64,000 bases of DNA from Podospora pseudocomata (taxonomy: Eukaryota; Ascomycota; Sordariomycetes; Sordariales; Podosporaceae), in the NCBI RefSeq assembly GCF_035222375.1, contig NC_085889.1, positions 3,844,001 to 3,908,000 on the forward strand. Reading direction: 5' to 3'. Of this stretch, positions 34,120-45,130 are shown piece by piece (positions within the stretch are counted from its first letter, which is position 1; every line of letters starts with the position of its first letter). The notes beneath the pieces were generated by a model. It had not been told where the DNA came from. It was given only the letters and a program-made list of their open reading frames with translations, and ran no database searches. Position numbers and translations under genes: made by a program.

Positions 34120-35079
34120 ATGGCGACAAGAGTACAATTAGGATGGTACCGTAAGTCTTTTAACCTCAACCAACCGGGCGCATGACCTACCTTTTGCGCT
34201 CTCACGGAGAGGAATGCCTCGCTGACTTCTCTCCCTCAAACCACCAGGATGGGTACCATTCCTCGGCTACCACCACGTGCTGATGATCCTCATCGCCGTG
34301 ACGATAATCCTGCTCTCCCTCCTCCTAGCAGGCTGCTCCTCCTCCTCCCCCCTCATCCCCGACATCTTCCTCCTCTCCATCTACTACGAAAAATACACGG
34401 CCGTCCCCGACACGGCCCAGGTCGACTACCGCGTCTCGGAGGCGATCTCCAACATTGTCGGCGACGCCAGCCTCCAGGCCAGGGTCGGCTACTTTGGCAT
34501 CTGCATCTCGACCGACGGCGGGAGCTGGCTGTGCTCCAACAATGCGACCTCGCTGGCGAACGAGATCTCGGTGGAGCAGGACCCGCTGAACCTGATTTGG
34601 CTGTCGGCGCAGTTTAAGGATATGATTGTTTTTCCCTATCTCTTGTAAGTTTCTTCTCTCTCTCTCTCCCTGTTTTGTTTGTGTGTGCTGACGGATTGGG
34701 GGGTAGGATCATCGCCATCATCTTCGCCTTCATCTGCCTCCTCTTGCTGGCTACCTTTCCCGGCTGGCACGAGGAGGAAGATTCTGAGGGTTCAGAAAGA
34801 GAAGTCAAGCCTTTTCCCTCGAGACCGGTCAGCCAAGTCGCGCTGGCGATTATCTTTATTGCGTCGATTTTTGTGCTGGTTAGTGTGCTGTGGCAGCACA
34901 CCGCGTCTGTGGCGGCGAGTATTATCGCGCAGGATTTCGGGAACGGGTCGGTGCTGGCGGGGGTTGGGTCGAGTGCCATGGTGATGGGGTGGTTTAGTTT
35001 TACGTTGTTGATTATTGTTACGATTGGGTTGTTGGTCATGATATTGAGCATGGCGGTTCTGTCGGATATTATGGCTTAA
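34120..35079 (+). CDS. FIG1: Fig1-family calcium-influx / membrane-fusion regulator
   Basis: Join 34120-34150, 34248-34644 and 34707-35079, 266 residues. Fig1 is a four-pass plasma-membrane protein of the low-affinity calcium uptake system used in mating and hyphal fusion. Visible: TM1 (about 18-40), an extracellular loop with GYFGICISTDGGSWLC, which matches the Fig1 GxxGxC...C signature, and TM2 (about 141-160), TM3 (about 190-212) and TM4 (about 232-256). A charged cytosolic loop HEEEDSEGSEREVK separates TM2 and TM3. Introns of 97 bp and 62 bp both use GTAAGT donors; the 10-codon first exon encodes MATRVQLGWY. TM2 begins exactly at the second splice junction. All junctions keep the frame. 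Confidence 0.9.
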
Positions 35080-35192
35080 GGGGAAGGGGGTTATGAATTT
35101 ATGTTGGGAGGGGATGGGGATAAGGGGGAGGAGGATTAAGTACATATTTTTACGACAAACGGCGACGACGACAACCTCCGACTGCAAATGAT

Positions 35193-35230
35193 ACCCACCA
35201 CCACCACCACCACCACCACCACCACCACTA
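35193..35230 (+). repeat. (ACC)n trinucleotide repeat
   Basis: About 12 ACC units downstream of FIG1. Confidence 0.85.
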
Positions 35231-35440
35231 CCACATACCTAACTATGATTTCTGAATCTTGGGATGAGGATTTTGGGAAAGGGAAGGGAAGGAAAATGTC
35301 GTGGGGATATTTGTTCACTTGTTCATGTTTGGATGCTCTTTTGTCTGGCTTTTTTTTCTATCATGATTTTTCTGTCTTTCTCAGCTTGCACATTTTACGG
35401 CATGGGTGGGGGGTGGGGGTTGGCAATTCAGCAGCACAAA

Positions 35441-35491
35441 ATTCCTCTCTCTCTCTCTCTCTCTCTCCAACAACAACAACAACAACAACAA
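35441..35491 (+). repeat. Compound (CT)n-(CAA)n microsatellite
   Basis: About 13 CT units followed directly by about 8 CAA units in the FIG1 3' region. Confidence 0.85.
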
Positions 35492-36088
35492 TAAACATGA
35501 ATGTAATGATGGATGGAATATGGAGAAGGAAGGGAGGAGGGAGGGGTATTTATACGAAAGGGAAAGAAAGCAATCGTCACGATTACTTGGGATGGGACTG
35601 GATATGGGCGGCTTTTTATACCTTGCTGTTTTTTTGTGTATTGGGGCCGGTGAAGCAAGCGTGCGTGTTTAGGGGGTAAAGCAAGCGTGCAATGTTTGCA
35701 AAGTTATGTCTCTGTGAGAGAGAGACGATGGCTGGTCGTGGGAAACTTATACTAGGTAGCGTTTATACAGGAGTTAAAGAGGAGTCGATATGGGCTTGGG
35801 CAAAGAATTGATTTACCGTTATAGTTGCTTGATGCTGGAAATGGAATATGTGATGTCCTTTGCTTGATTGACTTTATAAATGTTTGTTTGGGCAGTGCAC
35901 CGTTGAAAATTATACGCAACTCAAGTCTCACATGGAAAGCGCTTGGTTTAGCGCCTCTATCAAAGTCGTACACGAAGTTGTACATAGACACATACAAAAG
36001 GGGTATCATCTCTACACCGAGTAAACACCCAAAACTCCAAAACCGCAGGTTTTCCAAAACTCCAGCCCTGTGCCGTTCAAAATACAGT

Positions 36089-37333
36089 TCACACATCATG
36101 CCTCCTACGACGAGACCGCTCATCTTCCCTTCCGTTGCCCACCACACCGCCTCTTCTCCTGCTGCTGTCGTTTCTTCCACCGTGCTGACCGCAGTGAGGT
36201 GGATCAGGCCTCCAGTGATCACCCGCCTTATCCTGCCAGCTATAGCCCCTTCCCTCTCTTTCTTCGTCATCCTCCTCCCCGCGATCATACCTACGCTTCC
36301 TCCCCTCATCAAGCGAAGGGTACTGCACCCCCCTATCCCACCCCTCAAGACTAACATTCCCTGGTGGCTCGCCCCGCCACCTCATCCAGTTCTTGAGTTC
36401 ATGTAAAAAGAGTGCTGTCCTGTCATCACCTGTGTCGGGTAGGGTTATATAATCTCTGAGTAGATTCTCGGCGTGGGTGGCTCCGGATGGAGACTGGAGG
36501 TCGACGGTTTTGAGCATGGCAATTACGTACTCGAGAAGAAACTCCCTGTTTTGATGGATGCTGTCCCCCGTTGAGGGAGCTGCCGTAGTTGGGGGGAAGA
36601 AGACCTGCAGTTCTCGGCGGAGGAAGAGGCGGGCTTTGGATAGGAGATGGGGGGTGGAAGAGAGGACGGCTGGTGAGGGCACGGATGGAGAGTAGCTTGT
36701 GTGGGGGGAGGAGCCGATGTCTAGTGGAGTGGTGTTAGTACCGGAGGGGATACAAACGGGGCGGGGGTGCGGACGCAGAGAGAAGAGGTTGTGCCGGTAG
36801 ATGTGCTGGCGTCGTTGGAGGGCTTGGTCGGGGGTGCTGGGTGGTGGTGGTGGCTGATGGTTGCTCTGTCTTCGGCGAAGGCTGCGCCGGACTGGGGGGA
36901 CTTGGATAGAGGTGACGTCTCCGGAAAGATATCTCTCGAAATCCAATGGGCCCAATTGGAGAACGTCTGCCGGGTTGGTCGCTCGTGAGACTGTCTGCCG
37001 GACAGGTTGTTCTGGTGTGGGTGCTATGGGTGGGACGTTGTAGAGGTGTTCGTTTTGGGTGTCGGCGTCGGTATACCGGACTTGGGTGACGCCTGTTTTG
37101 CATAGGGGACAAAAGGGCCGTTGCTGAAGCCAGCTGGCGAGGCAGAGGAAGTCATAGTTGGAGTGGCCGCATGGGAGGGCGGTCGAGGGGGAGGTGATGG
37201 TTTCGAGGCAGATGACGCAGGGGTTTTCGTCGCTGTCGGAGGACTGGATCGAGGTGAGGGTTAGTTGGAGGACTTGGGATTTGATGTCGGCTGGGTTGGT
37301 GTCGTCTGGGAGGGGTATTGGTGGTTCTGCCAT
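36089..37333 (-). CDS. RING-finger protein of the TOPORS / ICP0 type (probable E3 ligase)
   Basis: Single exon, 414 residues from ATG 37333 (MAEPPIPLPDD). The N-terminal RING (about 38-80) shows CVICLETI, then LPCGHSNYDFLCLASWL and CPLCK, a C3HC4 arrangement in which the position after CGH is unusual (SNYDFLC). A helical block at about 250-350 (LFLRRELQVFF, EFLLEYVIAMLKTVD, LFLHELKNWMRW) looks like the conserved region of TOPORS-like ubiquitin/SUMO ligases and related fungal proteins. The tail is rich in Arg, Asp and Glu (RKRRYDRGEEDDEE; RRRRHDV end) and resembles RS-type nuclear tails. TOPORS assignment is by motif layout and is moderate; E3 activity is inferred. Head-to-head with SLD2. Confidence 0.78.
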   Translation of the reverse strand: MAEPPIPLPDDTNPADIKSQVLQLTLTSIQSSDSDENPCVICLETITSPSTALPCGHSNYDFLCLASWLQQRPFCPLCKTGVTQVRYTDADTQNEHLYNVPPIAPTPEQPVRQTVSRATNPADVLQLGPLDFERYLSGDVTSIQVPPVRRSLRRRQSNHQPPPPPSTPDQALQRRQHIYRHNLFSLRPHPRPVCIPSGTNTTPLDIGSSPHTSYSPSVPSPAVLSSTPHLLSKARLFLRRELQVFFPPTTAAPSTGDSIHQNREFLLEYVIAMLKTVDLQSPSGATHAENLLRDYITLPDTGDDRTALFLHELKNWMRWRGEPPGNVSLEGWDRGVQYPSLDEGRKRRYDRGEEDDEEREGRGYSWQDKAGDHWRPDPPHCGQHGGRNDSSRRRGGVVGNGREDERSRRRRHDV

Positions 37334-37674
37334 GTTGTGATGGGTGTCGGTCGGCTTGTTGACTTGTGCTGGAGGTTCACCCAACAAAATGTATTTGCAT
37401 CTAGGTACAAAGTATGTATTAAATACATAGAGAGAGCTGCTCTCCTTCAGCGAATCTTTTAAAGCTGGGCTGCAGGGACCTGGACGAGTCTTGGCGCGCC
37501 CCTGCAGTGATCTCATTGTGGGGCGCGGGGTGGACGTGCTTAAATCTGACAAGACGCGTTTGGACGCGTCGAGGTACAAGGTACAGAGGTACCTGGCCAT
37601 CCTTTTCAAGACAACCAAGACCCTCCCTCCTCACTTATCACCATCTAATTGCATCACACAACCGCATTGCCAGG
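37334..37674. promoter_or_regulatory. Divergent promoter RING gene / SLD2 with paired MCB boxes
   Basis: 341 bp between the ATGs. Two perfect ACGCGT boxes at 37554-37559 and 37564-37569 start 10 bp apart, about 110 bp upstream of SLD2. A GGCGCGCC palindrome at about 37494 and other CGCG cores are nearby. Confidence 0.6.
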
Positions 37675-39255
37675 ATGGACGATCAAGCCAGAGCCGAATT
37701 TGAGCTCCAATCCCTTCAAGTGCGAGCCGAGTTGAAAAAATGGGAGACCGACTGGCAAGAAGAACACGGCGGTAACAAGCCAAGCCGCAACGACATTAAG
37801 CAGAATCCCGACATTGCAAAAAAGTACAAGCAATACAGCAAACTCAGAGACGTCCTCTCCGGCAAGATCCCGCCAGAAGAGCTGTCAAAACCCCCAAGAC
37901 CAAAATCGTCCTCCCACCGGCCACCCCAGACCCCGTCGAAGCACTCCAAGACGGCACAAACACCACGAAAACATCATGTCGCCAATCCATACATGCAGTC
38001 CCCAACTGCCCGAACTCCCGGAGCCGCGACCCCCTCGACAGCCCGCAAGCTCTTCAGCCCAGCCCTCGCAACCTCAATTGGACCAACTCCCCAGAAAGAC
38101 GGCCGAGTCCTTGGCCTATTCGACCTCCTAGGCAAAACCCCCTCCAAACCAACCGAATCTCCCTTCCCCAAGCCAATAGGCTCAGCAACCCCCAGCAAAC
38201 GCCGCGCCTCCGAACTAGGCGACCTCACAACCCCCTCTGCCAAACGAATCGCCCACGATGCTTCCACCCCTCTCGCCGGAAGAACCAACGTCTTTGGAGC
38301 TGTCACCACACCCCTCCACGAAAAGCCAAACAACACCACCACAACTCCCTCCACAACCCGCAGCAAACTATTCAATACCCCCGCCTTCCTCCGCCGGACC
38401 ACCCTTCCTCCTCCAGTAGACGAAACCGACGAAAACGGCCCCTGGAAAGTCGGCCCCCTCCGTCTTCCCCGAGTTCTAAGCCGCAAAGGCGTCAAGGTCA
38501 AAGGTCTCTCCGAAGTCGTCGCCGATCTCCGAAAAATAGAAGACGAGGCCCACCAAGATGAAGAAGATGCTCTCCGGGAAATGGAAGCAGAGGAACTCGG
38601 CGTACCAGTCATCAAACCTGCCGTTCCCAAGTTAGCTACAGTACCAGAGGGCGTCGAGATAGAAGTCGGGGACGGCCAGACAGTATCACCCCAACCAGCC
38701 CAACCCAGATATACCGAAGAGAAACCTGTCCTGCTATCACATTTCGACGACGAGGCCTACGATGACGAAATAGATCTCAGCAGGGAAGGGGTAGATACGC
38801 AAGGCAATCCCCTTCGAGTCTACAAAAAGCGAGGGCAGAAGCGCACCACAAGAATGGTCAAGATGAAGCCTACCCGTTTCCAGCGCCCTACCGACAACTC
38901 TCCCCATGATTCCGACGACGAACCCATCCCTGAAACGCAATACCCCGACCAGCCACCTCAGGCTCCTCAAGACGACTTGTTACTCTCTGGTTCGGATTTT
39001 GAGGGCAACGACGAGGATGACGACGATTTCGACACCCTCAGGCCCACCCCCAAATCTACCAGCAAGGGGGCTAGGAAGACCTTGGCCGAGACAAAAGGGA
39101 GGAAAAAGGTGGATGAGAGAGAGGAAGGGACGGTGAAGAAGGCGGTCAGAAAAGTCAAGGCGACTGCGCATGCGAATTTTAAGAGGCTGAAACTCAAGCA
39201 AGGCGGGGCGAAGGGCGGGCCGGGGTATAATTCGAGGTTTAGGAGGAGGAGGTAG
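37675..39255 (+). CDS. SLD2: DNA replication initiation regulator SLD2 (DRC1)
   Basis: Single exon, 526 residues. Sld2 is phosphorylated by S-phase CDK and then bridges Dpb11, GINS and Pol epsilon to start replication. The N-terminus (about 1-60; LQVRAELKKWETDWQEEHGG, KPSRNDIKQNPDIAKKYKQY) is the conserved Sld2/RecQ4-type helix region. Residues about 85-255 are packed with Ser/Thr-Pro sites followed by basic residues (SPTARTP, GPTPQK, ATPSKRR, TTPSAKR), as expected for a CDK target. A GLFDLLGKTPSK motif and the GPLRLPRVLSRKGVKVKGLSEVVADL block are also typical of filamentous-fungal Sld2. The C-terminus is acidic then Lys/Arg-rich, ending SRFRRRR. Paired MCB boxes upstream fit G1/S expression. 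Confidence 0.92.
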   Translation: MDDQARAEFELQSLQVRAELKKWETDWQEEHGGNKPSRNDIKQNPDIAKKYKQYSKLRDVLSGKIPPEELSKPPRPKSSSHRPPQTPSKHSKTAQTPRKHHVANPYMQSPTARTPGAATPSTARKLFSPALATSIGPTPQKDGRVLGLFDLLGKTPSKPTESPFPKPIGSATPSKRRASELGDLTTPSAKRIAHDASTPLAGRTNVFGAVTTPLHEKPNNTTTTPSTTRSKLFNTPAFLRRTTLPPPVDETDENGPWKVGPLRLPRVLSRKGVKVKGLSEVVADLRKIEDEAHQDEEDALREMEAEELGVPVIKPAVPKLATVPEGVEIEVGDGQTVSPQPAQPRYTEEKPVLLSHFDDEAYDDEIDLSREGVDTQGNPLRVYKKRGQKRTTRMVKMKPTRFQRPTDNSPHDSDDEPIPETQYPDQPPQAPQDDLLLSGSDFEGNDEDDDDFDTLRPTPKSTSKGARKTLAETKGRKKVDEREEGTVKKAVRKVKATAHANFKRLKLKQGGAKGGPGYNSRFRRRR

Positions 39256-40118
39256 GTGAGATGGGAATTGGATCTGGGGTACACATCACTGCATTACATG
39301 GCATCACTTGGCAAGAGAAAGAGGATGCAGACCATGGGCTGGCTGTTGGGTATGTTTTGCAGGGACAGGGAAAGGAACGGAAATAGAACTCAGAGAGCAT
39401 AACTCGTTGTTGACAGGTGTATTTTGCAGAAATAAGGGCAAGGGCAAGGAAAGGGAATAGCATGGGCATTCTAGCATAACAATCTGCAGCATAGCATTCG
39501 TCAACTGGCAATTCGCAAGTAATCTACATTTATTTCTCCGGCTAACCTACCAAACGTGATGGACACTTATGCCTCTTAGCAGAGCATCAAATCTAGTGTT
39601 GATACCTAAGTGTATCATAGATCCCTCAACCTGTCTCGTCATTCTTACAAGCAACACCAGATGGCATATTCCATTTCACTGACAACCACACACCATTAAC
39701 TGCTCATCAAAACCTACCAAATCGCTTGCTCAACCCCGACGTAATTCCTCCCTCTTGAAATCATACCTCCCCCCTTACCCCAACCAACCCTCTCGATCGT
39801 CAAGAACATAATAACACAAGCTAGACAGTCTCACCTACACCCATCACCTCACTCACACCTCACACAGAAGCTCGTGGTGCACATCCACCACAGTCCATCG
39901 CTGGGTCTGTCAGCTATCTTTCGAAGCCTTTTCCCTAATCAAACCCCCGTGAAAGATAGTCATCACGCCCCCCAAAACAGTCACCACCCTTCCAAAATTC
40001 GCTAGGTAACATGCCTCTTTCTCATTTTAAAAATACCTACTTCTCAACAATTCACACACACCTCCAACCCATACAAATGCTGCCCAATCATGCCATTGCC
40101 CCAACACGCCCACGCTGC
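39256..40118. other. Convergent 3' region between SLD2 and the UBP gene
   Basis: About 860 bp; no credible open frame or RNA gene seen. Probably 3' UTRs and spacer. Confidence 0.55.
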
Positions 40119-43100
40119 TCACCCACCCCGTACCCTCTTCCGGAGCGGCGTGCTCACCAAGCCCGCCACCTTGTCAGCACGTACATAGGCCGCCCAGCAA
40201 GGCTCAGCCGCAGTCCCCGCCTGCTTCCTGAAATCCTCCTCGCTGTGCACCGTCACCAATTCATCATTGTATTTGTGCCACGCGCCCCGCTCAAAATCCT
40301 TAATCCACACCCAATAGTGGCCGGATCGGGGGGTTCCAGTGTGGCAAAACACCGCGTGAAGCCTGTATTCAACCTCTCCGACCACAAGCCCCTGTTTCTC
40401 CTTGAGAAGCTCTGCCGAATCATCAGCCCGCTGGCGCTCCTCGAATTGCTTCAGCTTCTCGGGGGAAACCGCAACCCACCCCCCTTGAACCTCCTTGGTG
40501 GCAAGAGCAGTTCTCTCGTCGGCATCAACGAGCTCATAATCCCCATCAGCATCAACAAGACCATTCTCAGTCACAAGCCTGTCAATATCCTCCTCCGACA
40601 AAATCTTGGCCGAACCCGGCTCGAACGCCCGTGGCTTGGTATTCAGCTCCTCCAACCGCTTGTTGAGAGCCCACAGCCTCGTCCGCTTCCCATACCGCTC
40701 GTCCCCTGGGACAACATCCATGAAGAGATCCAAATACAACGGATCGTTCAGCTCCACTGGATTCTCGTTCTTCAAGTCGAGCGCACGACTCCTAGGGAAT
40801 AGAAAGTGCAGAATATCAGCAGGCCTTTTGAAGACCGAATACGTCATCTTGTTTGTCTCTTCATTCAGCTGGACATCCATGCCGCGCCCAATGGCCTGGT
40901 ACAGATCCTCCTGAACCGCCTTTGTCTCATGAAGCGGTGCCATGATCATGCGGTTGCGGTCTTCGTGTGTGGTCCAGCCCTGTACGTCGTCGTTCCCGCG
41001 CGTCCGGTTATAGATCCTAAAGTTGCTGTAAAAGTGATCGTCGATGGGATCGGGTATTTCCTCGCTTCCGTCCTCCCCGGCATTGCGGCGCGCACGGGCT
41101 AGCTTGAGGGCTGCTTGAAGATGTTCCAGTATATTTCCCATGGCCTCGTCGACATCCTGTTGCGCAGTGCCCTTGACCTCGTCTTGGTCAAGTTCCTTTA
41201 CCAAAGCTTCCAGGGGCCCCACCTTCTCCATCCTCTTCCCCGATCCCGTTGACGCAGCAGCTGGCGTCTCTCCCACCAGCGTCTGTGAACTAGATACGCT
41301 GGCCGTCTCGACGTGCTCGAGTTCGGAGGTCTCCTCACCATTCACCATCTTGGCATCAGCGTCTGTAGATATCGTGATCTTGAGCTCGGGAACCGCAGAT
41401 TTGGCAGCCTTGGGGCCAGTGGCCTTAGACTCAGCAGTAGAGCCTCCCTTATCAGCTCGGGCCATGGCGGCGTTGGCAAGCCGCTGGCGTGGTTTGACGT
41501 GAGTGTATCGAGTCTCTTCCATCTCGTGGAACAAAGTCTTGAGCTCGCGCGCGAATTCATGGCCGAGGAAAGCTTCCTTTTTTTGGCCTTCTTCCACCCC
41601 GCTCACACTTCCACTCAGGATCTCGCCCACCCTGTCTGTACTGGCCTCGGGCGTGTCTAGGTCCAAGGTCCGCAACAGGTCCCTGATGACATCGACTGTG
41701 TAGAGATACTGCAGGATGCTGTTCAAGTAGCAAGTGTTGCGAATGTTGTCAAGCCCGACGGGCAACGTCAGCTCTCCAGCCCCGACCTCCATCTCTTGTC
41801 CATTACTGACAGGATCGCAAAAGTCCTGGTTCTGGGTTTCGCCGCTCACGAGGCTCTCCAGCTGCCCGCTGATGGTCTCAAAGTCGCCCAAGGCCTCGTC
41901 AAAATCCTTGTCACCTCTACGCTGTCTGGCCATTCTCGCTCCAATGAGATTCATTGCCGTCACAACAACCGCCGCGTCCTTTTCATTGTTGTTCACACTT
42001 TCCAGGGCGGCATAGGCTATGGTATCAGGTGCTGTTTGGGCCGTTGCGTCGAGCACGCCATTGGCCTCGGCCTCGTCCATGTCGACCACGGCAATGTAGA
42101 CCAAATCCCTTTGGCCTAAATCCCGAGCAATTTTGGCCAAGTGCAGCCTGTGCAAATGTCCTGCTTCGGGCCTGGTTTCTCTGTAATGCTTGTACCGCTC
42201 GATGATCCGGTCCTTGGTCAGAGTTCGACCCTGTGCCCTCCAAAAGCCGAACCATTCCCAGTCCTTGTCATATTCACTCTTCTCGGGGCGAGGCAAGGCT
42301 TTTTGATCTAAGTGGACGGCGTACATCTGCATTTCCTCGTCCCCGTGGTAGGCCAAGCAATTGAAAGCCTCCCTGTAGTAGTGCTCGTGATCCCGGTCCA
42401 CGGCGGCTTGCCGCTCATATGCCCAAATCAACATGGGTTCGGTTGTCTTGGAAGAAGCCCCCAGTAAATAGAAGTAGTGTAGATCGGATTCCGACACTTT
42501 CCAGTGCACGGTCCGCGTCTGGGCATCGTCAACTCCGAGTACCGTCTGCAGTTTTATGCGAGCAGGCGAATGCTGATGAACAAGCTCAGGTCTCTTCTGG
42601 TCGATCACACTCTGTATCTCGCTCTTGACGTTCTCAAAGAAAGATCTCTCCGAGTACAGGAATGTCCTGCCGCCGTTCTCCGGTGGGACCTGTGGGGAGA
42701 TGTAGAATGTGTCTTCGGCCTCTTGCCTCTTGGTGAAGCCCAGGTAGAGGAAAAGCTCCTCGCATTCTGGACCGAATTGCACCATGAACGTCTTGTTGCG
42801 CTCCGATATCTTCTTCTCGGCACTGGTGGAATCATTAGACATGATGTTTGTAATGTACATGTTCAGTGTCATGAGGGCGCTGGACTCGAGTTTAGCGAGC
42901 TTCTCTTGCGTCATGTCCTTAAATCTGCCCGGGTCCTCGTCCATGGCCCTCTTGAGGTTTCTCTTGGCGCGCGACTCATCCGTGACGATGTCGATCCACC
43001 TACTGGCCAGGCGTGGTGCTGACACATCGAGCCGGATGCTGAAGCCGCAAAAGCTGCACCGGTAGCTGGTCTTGCGCATCAAAGGGCCCAGTTTCTTGTC

Positions 43101-43559
43101 CCTACTAGGCCAAGTAGCGAGGAGTTGCTTCCCCTTCTCCTCGCCGAAGGATTCGTCATCCCCCGGTGCCATGACAAAGTGATGTTGAGGATGGCCAGGG
43201 CTACTAAATTCTGGCTCGGCCCAGGTGAAGACGAAGTGGTACCGGCAGTGCTTGCATAGACAAGCCATCTGGTGGCCGTGTGTCTGCGAGGGAATCATGA
43301 TAAGGTCGTGGTCGTCGTTGGGACCGACTGGGCCGGGACGGGCTCCTCGCAGATGGTAGCAAGACTGGAGTCGGGGTTCAGACCGGTTGGCATGCTGCAG
43401 AGCACCCCGGTACCAGTCCTCGATGAGCCTTCTGGCAAGGCGGCCACCTGTGTTGAGGGAGTCCATGGTTGATAGGCGGGGCACTGGTGGGATGTGTTAG
43501 AACAATCTCGACATCAAGAGTCCCAAGCAAGACTTACTGGTGGATGATGCTGTATTCAT
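40119..43559 (-). CDS. UBP2: Ubiquitin carboxyl-terminal hydrolase, UBP2-like
   Basis: Complement of join 40119-43483 and 43538-43559, 1128 residues. A cysteine protease that removes ubiquitin; yeast Ubp2 trims K63 chains and opposes Rsp5. The long N-terminal part has CLCKHCRYHF and YRCSFCGFSIRL Cys pairs (possible zinc site). The Cys box GLDNIRNTCYLNSILQYLY (about residue 583) and the His box SGHYWVWIKDFERGAWHKYND (about 1060) bracket a long inserted, charged and Ser/Thr-rich region, as in UBP2/USP25-28. The 54-bp first intron (GTAAGT, branch TTCTAAC, CAG) joins MNTASST to an ATG made at the junction; if the intron is ignored, the first ATG is at 43466 (1115 residues). The exact start is the main uncertainty. 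Confidence 0.88.
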
Positions 43560-44272
43560 ATGTATGGCTGTCTGTCTGCTGGATAAACGGAGATGATGGA
43601 GATGATGAAATTATGGGGAACAGGTTGGGTTTGCGTAACAGCCGGCAACTAAGTTTCCCTTCGTTTTATTTAGACAGTGAGTCCGGAGTTCCTGATGGTA
43701 GCTCCTGCTACGTAGAATCGATTTTTGCCTCTGACGGCTGGCAGCTGACGCAGCCGTGGAGGGAGCGGTGGGAAGGCACGACCTGTGATGATGGAATGGA
43801 GCAACTGGATGGATGGCACAAGGAGGAGGGGCAGTTGGCAACAACAAACAAAGTACCGCCGTGACCCGACTTTGTTTGAAGAGCTAGCTTCCACGAGTTT
43901 CCACGTCATGATTGGCATGTTAAAATAATCAGTAACCATCAATTCAGTCTTCAGCAGCCTCAATACTTTCTCGATTGCCATCACCCCCAAACTACAAGAA
44001 CCCATTTGTCCAGCCCAGACTTTCTTGTACAGACACACCTTGTTCCAGACTCCCAAATCCCACCTCCAAAAACCAACCAATCAAACCCTCTAAAATCCAA
44101 TGCACGTCCCCTTCTGCGCCCTGTGCTCCCAGAAATCCAATTCGCAACCCGCAGCAGCAGCAGCCGCCGCATCCAACTGACATAACGATATTCCCAAGCT
44201 CTCAACCCATACCTTGATAAACCTCCCACCACCCCCCTCAGCAAACCAACCCCCCTCCAAATCCAGCCCAAA
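43560..44272. other. Divergent intergenic region UBP / complex I subunit
   Basis: About 710 bp that should hold both promoters. No perfect regulatory motif was recognised and no gene is supported. Confidence 0.5.
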
Positions 44273-45130
44273 ATGGCGCCCCACGCCGGAGGGGACTCCT
44301 CCTCCTCCTCCTCCTCCTCCTCCTCCTCTGACAAATACAAGCCCCAAGATGCTGTCCACGCCGCCCTGACAATGGGTGCCCTCTTCGGCACCGGAGGTCT
44401 CTTCCTCGCCGCCGTCAAGACTTCCCTCGAGAAGAAGCACGTCGGTCCCTGGGCTGTCTTTTCCAAGCACGGCAACATCGCCGCTACTTTTGGTACCCGC
44501 CACCCTCACCCCGTCATGTCAATCAATTGGTCGCATTCATACTGACATGGATATATAAAAACAGCCGCCGTCGGCTCAGTCTACGAGTTCTCCCGCGTCG
44601 CCTCCGCCAACCTCCGCGAGAAGAATGATCACTACAACAATGCTATCGCTGGTGCTTTTGGTGGTGCTGTCTTGGGGTTGAGAGGTAACCCAACCCCTCC
44701 TACTGCTAGCTAGCTAGACCTTGCATGGAAAGGAAGGAAGATGTTGACAAAAACCAAAAACAACAGCCGGCCGCATCCCCGCCATCCTAGGCTACGGCGC
44801 CCTCATGTCCGTCACCTCGGCCGTCTTCGAGTACACCGGCGGCCGCATCCAAGGCGCCGGCCGCAACCCCGACGTAGACGAGTTCGAGCGCAAGGAGATG
44901 CTCCGCAAGAGATACAGAAGGCCGGTGGAGGAGACGATTGCTGAGATTGGGGAGGGGAGATGTGAGTCATATTTTTCCCTGCACCTCTGACAAAGGAAAA
45001 ATGCTGACATTGTTTGACGCAAAAAACAGCTATCAAGCTCCCTGGATACGATGAGCGGAGAGCACAGAGGCTCAAGGAGGCCTACGGCTTCGAGGTGAAG
45101 CCTGTATGCGCGGATCCTGAGCGTGCTTGA
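44273..45130 (+). CDS. NADH:ubiquinone oxidoreductase 21.3 kDa subunit (NDUFA11 / B14.7 type)
   Basis: Join 44273-44492, 44565-44684, 44767-44961 and 45030-45130, 211 residues, about the size of the Neurospora 21.3 kDa subunit. A Tim17-like accessory membrane subunit of mitochondrial complex I. After MAPHAGGD and an 11-Ser run come DAVHAALTMGALFGTGGLFLAAVKTSL, VGSVYEFSRVASANLREKND, a GAFGGAVLGLRAGRIPAILGYGA glycine-rich helix pair, and a charged C-terminus (VDEFERKEMLRKRYRRP; KLPGYDERRAQRLKEAYGFEVKP). Three introns (72, 82 and 68 bp) are all in phase 1 and all junctions keep the frame. The Ser tract (TCC repeats) is likely to vary in length. Confidence 0.88.

Larger units (their letters stand above)
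35080..36088. other. Convergent 3' region between FIG1 and the RING gene
   Basis: About 1.0 kb rich in simple repeats: ACC triplets (about 35193-35230), CT (about 35441-35466) and CAA (about 35468-35491). A 12-nt direct repeat AAGCAAGCGTGC is found at 35653-35664 and 35679-35690. No gene is supported. Confidence 0.55.
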
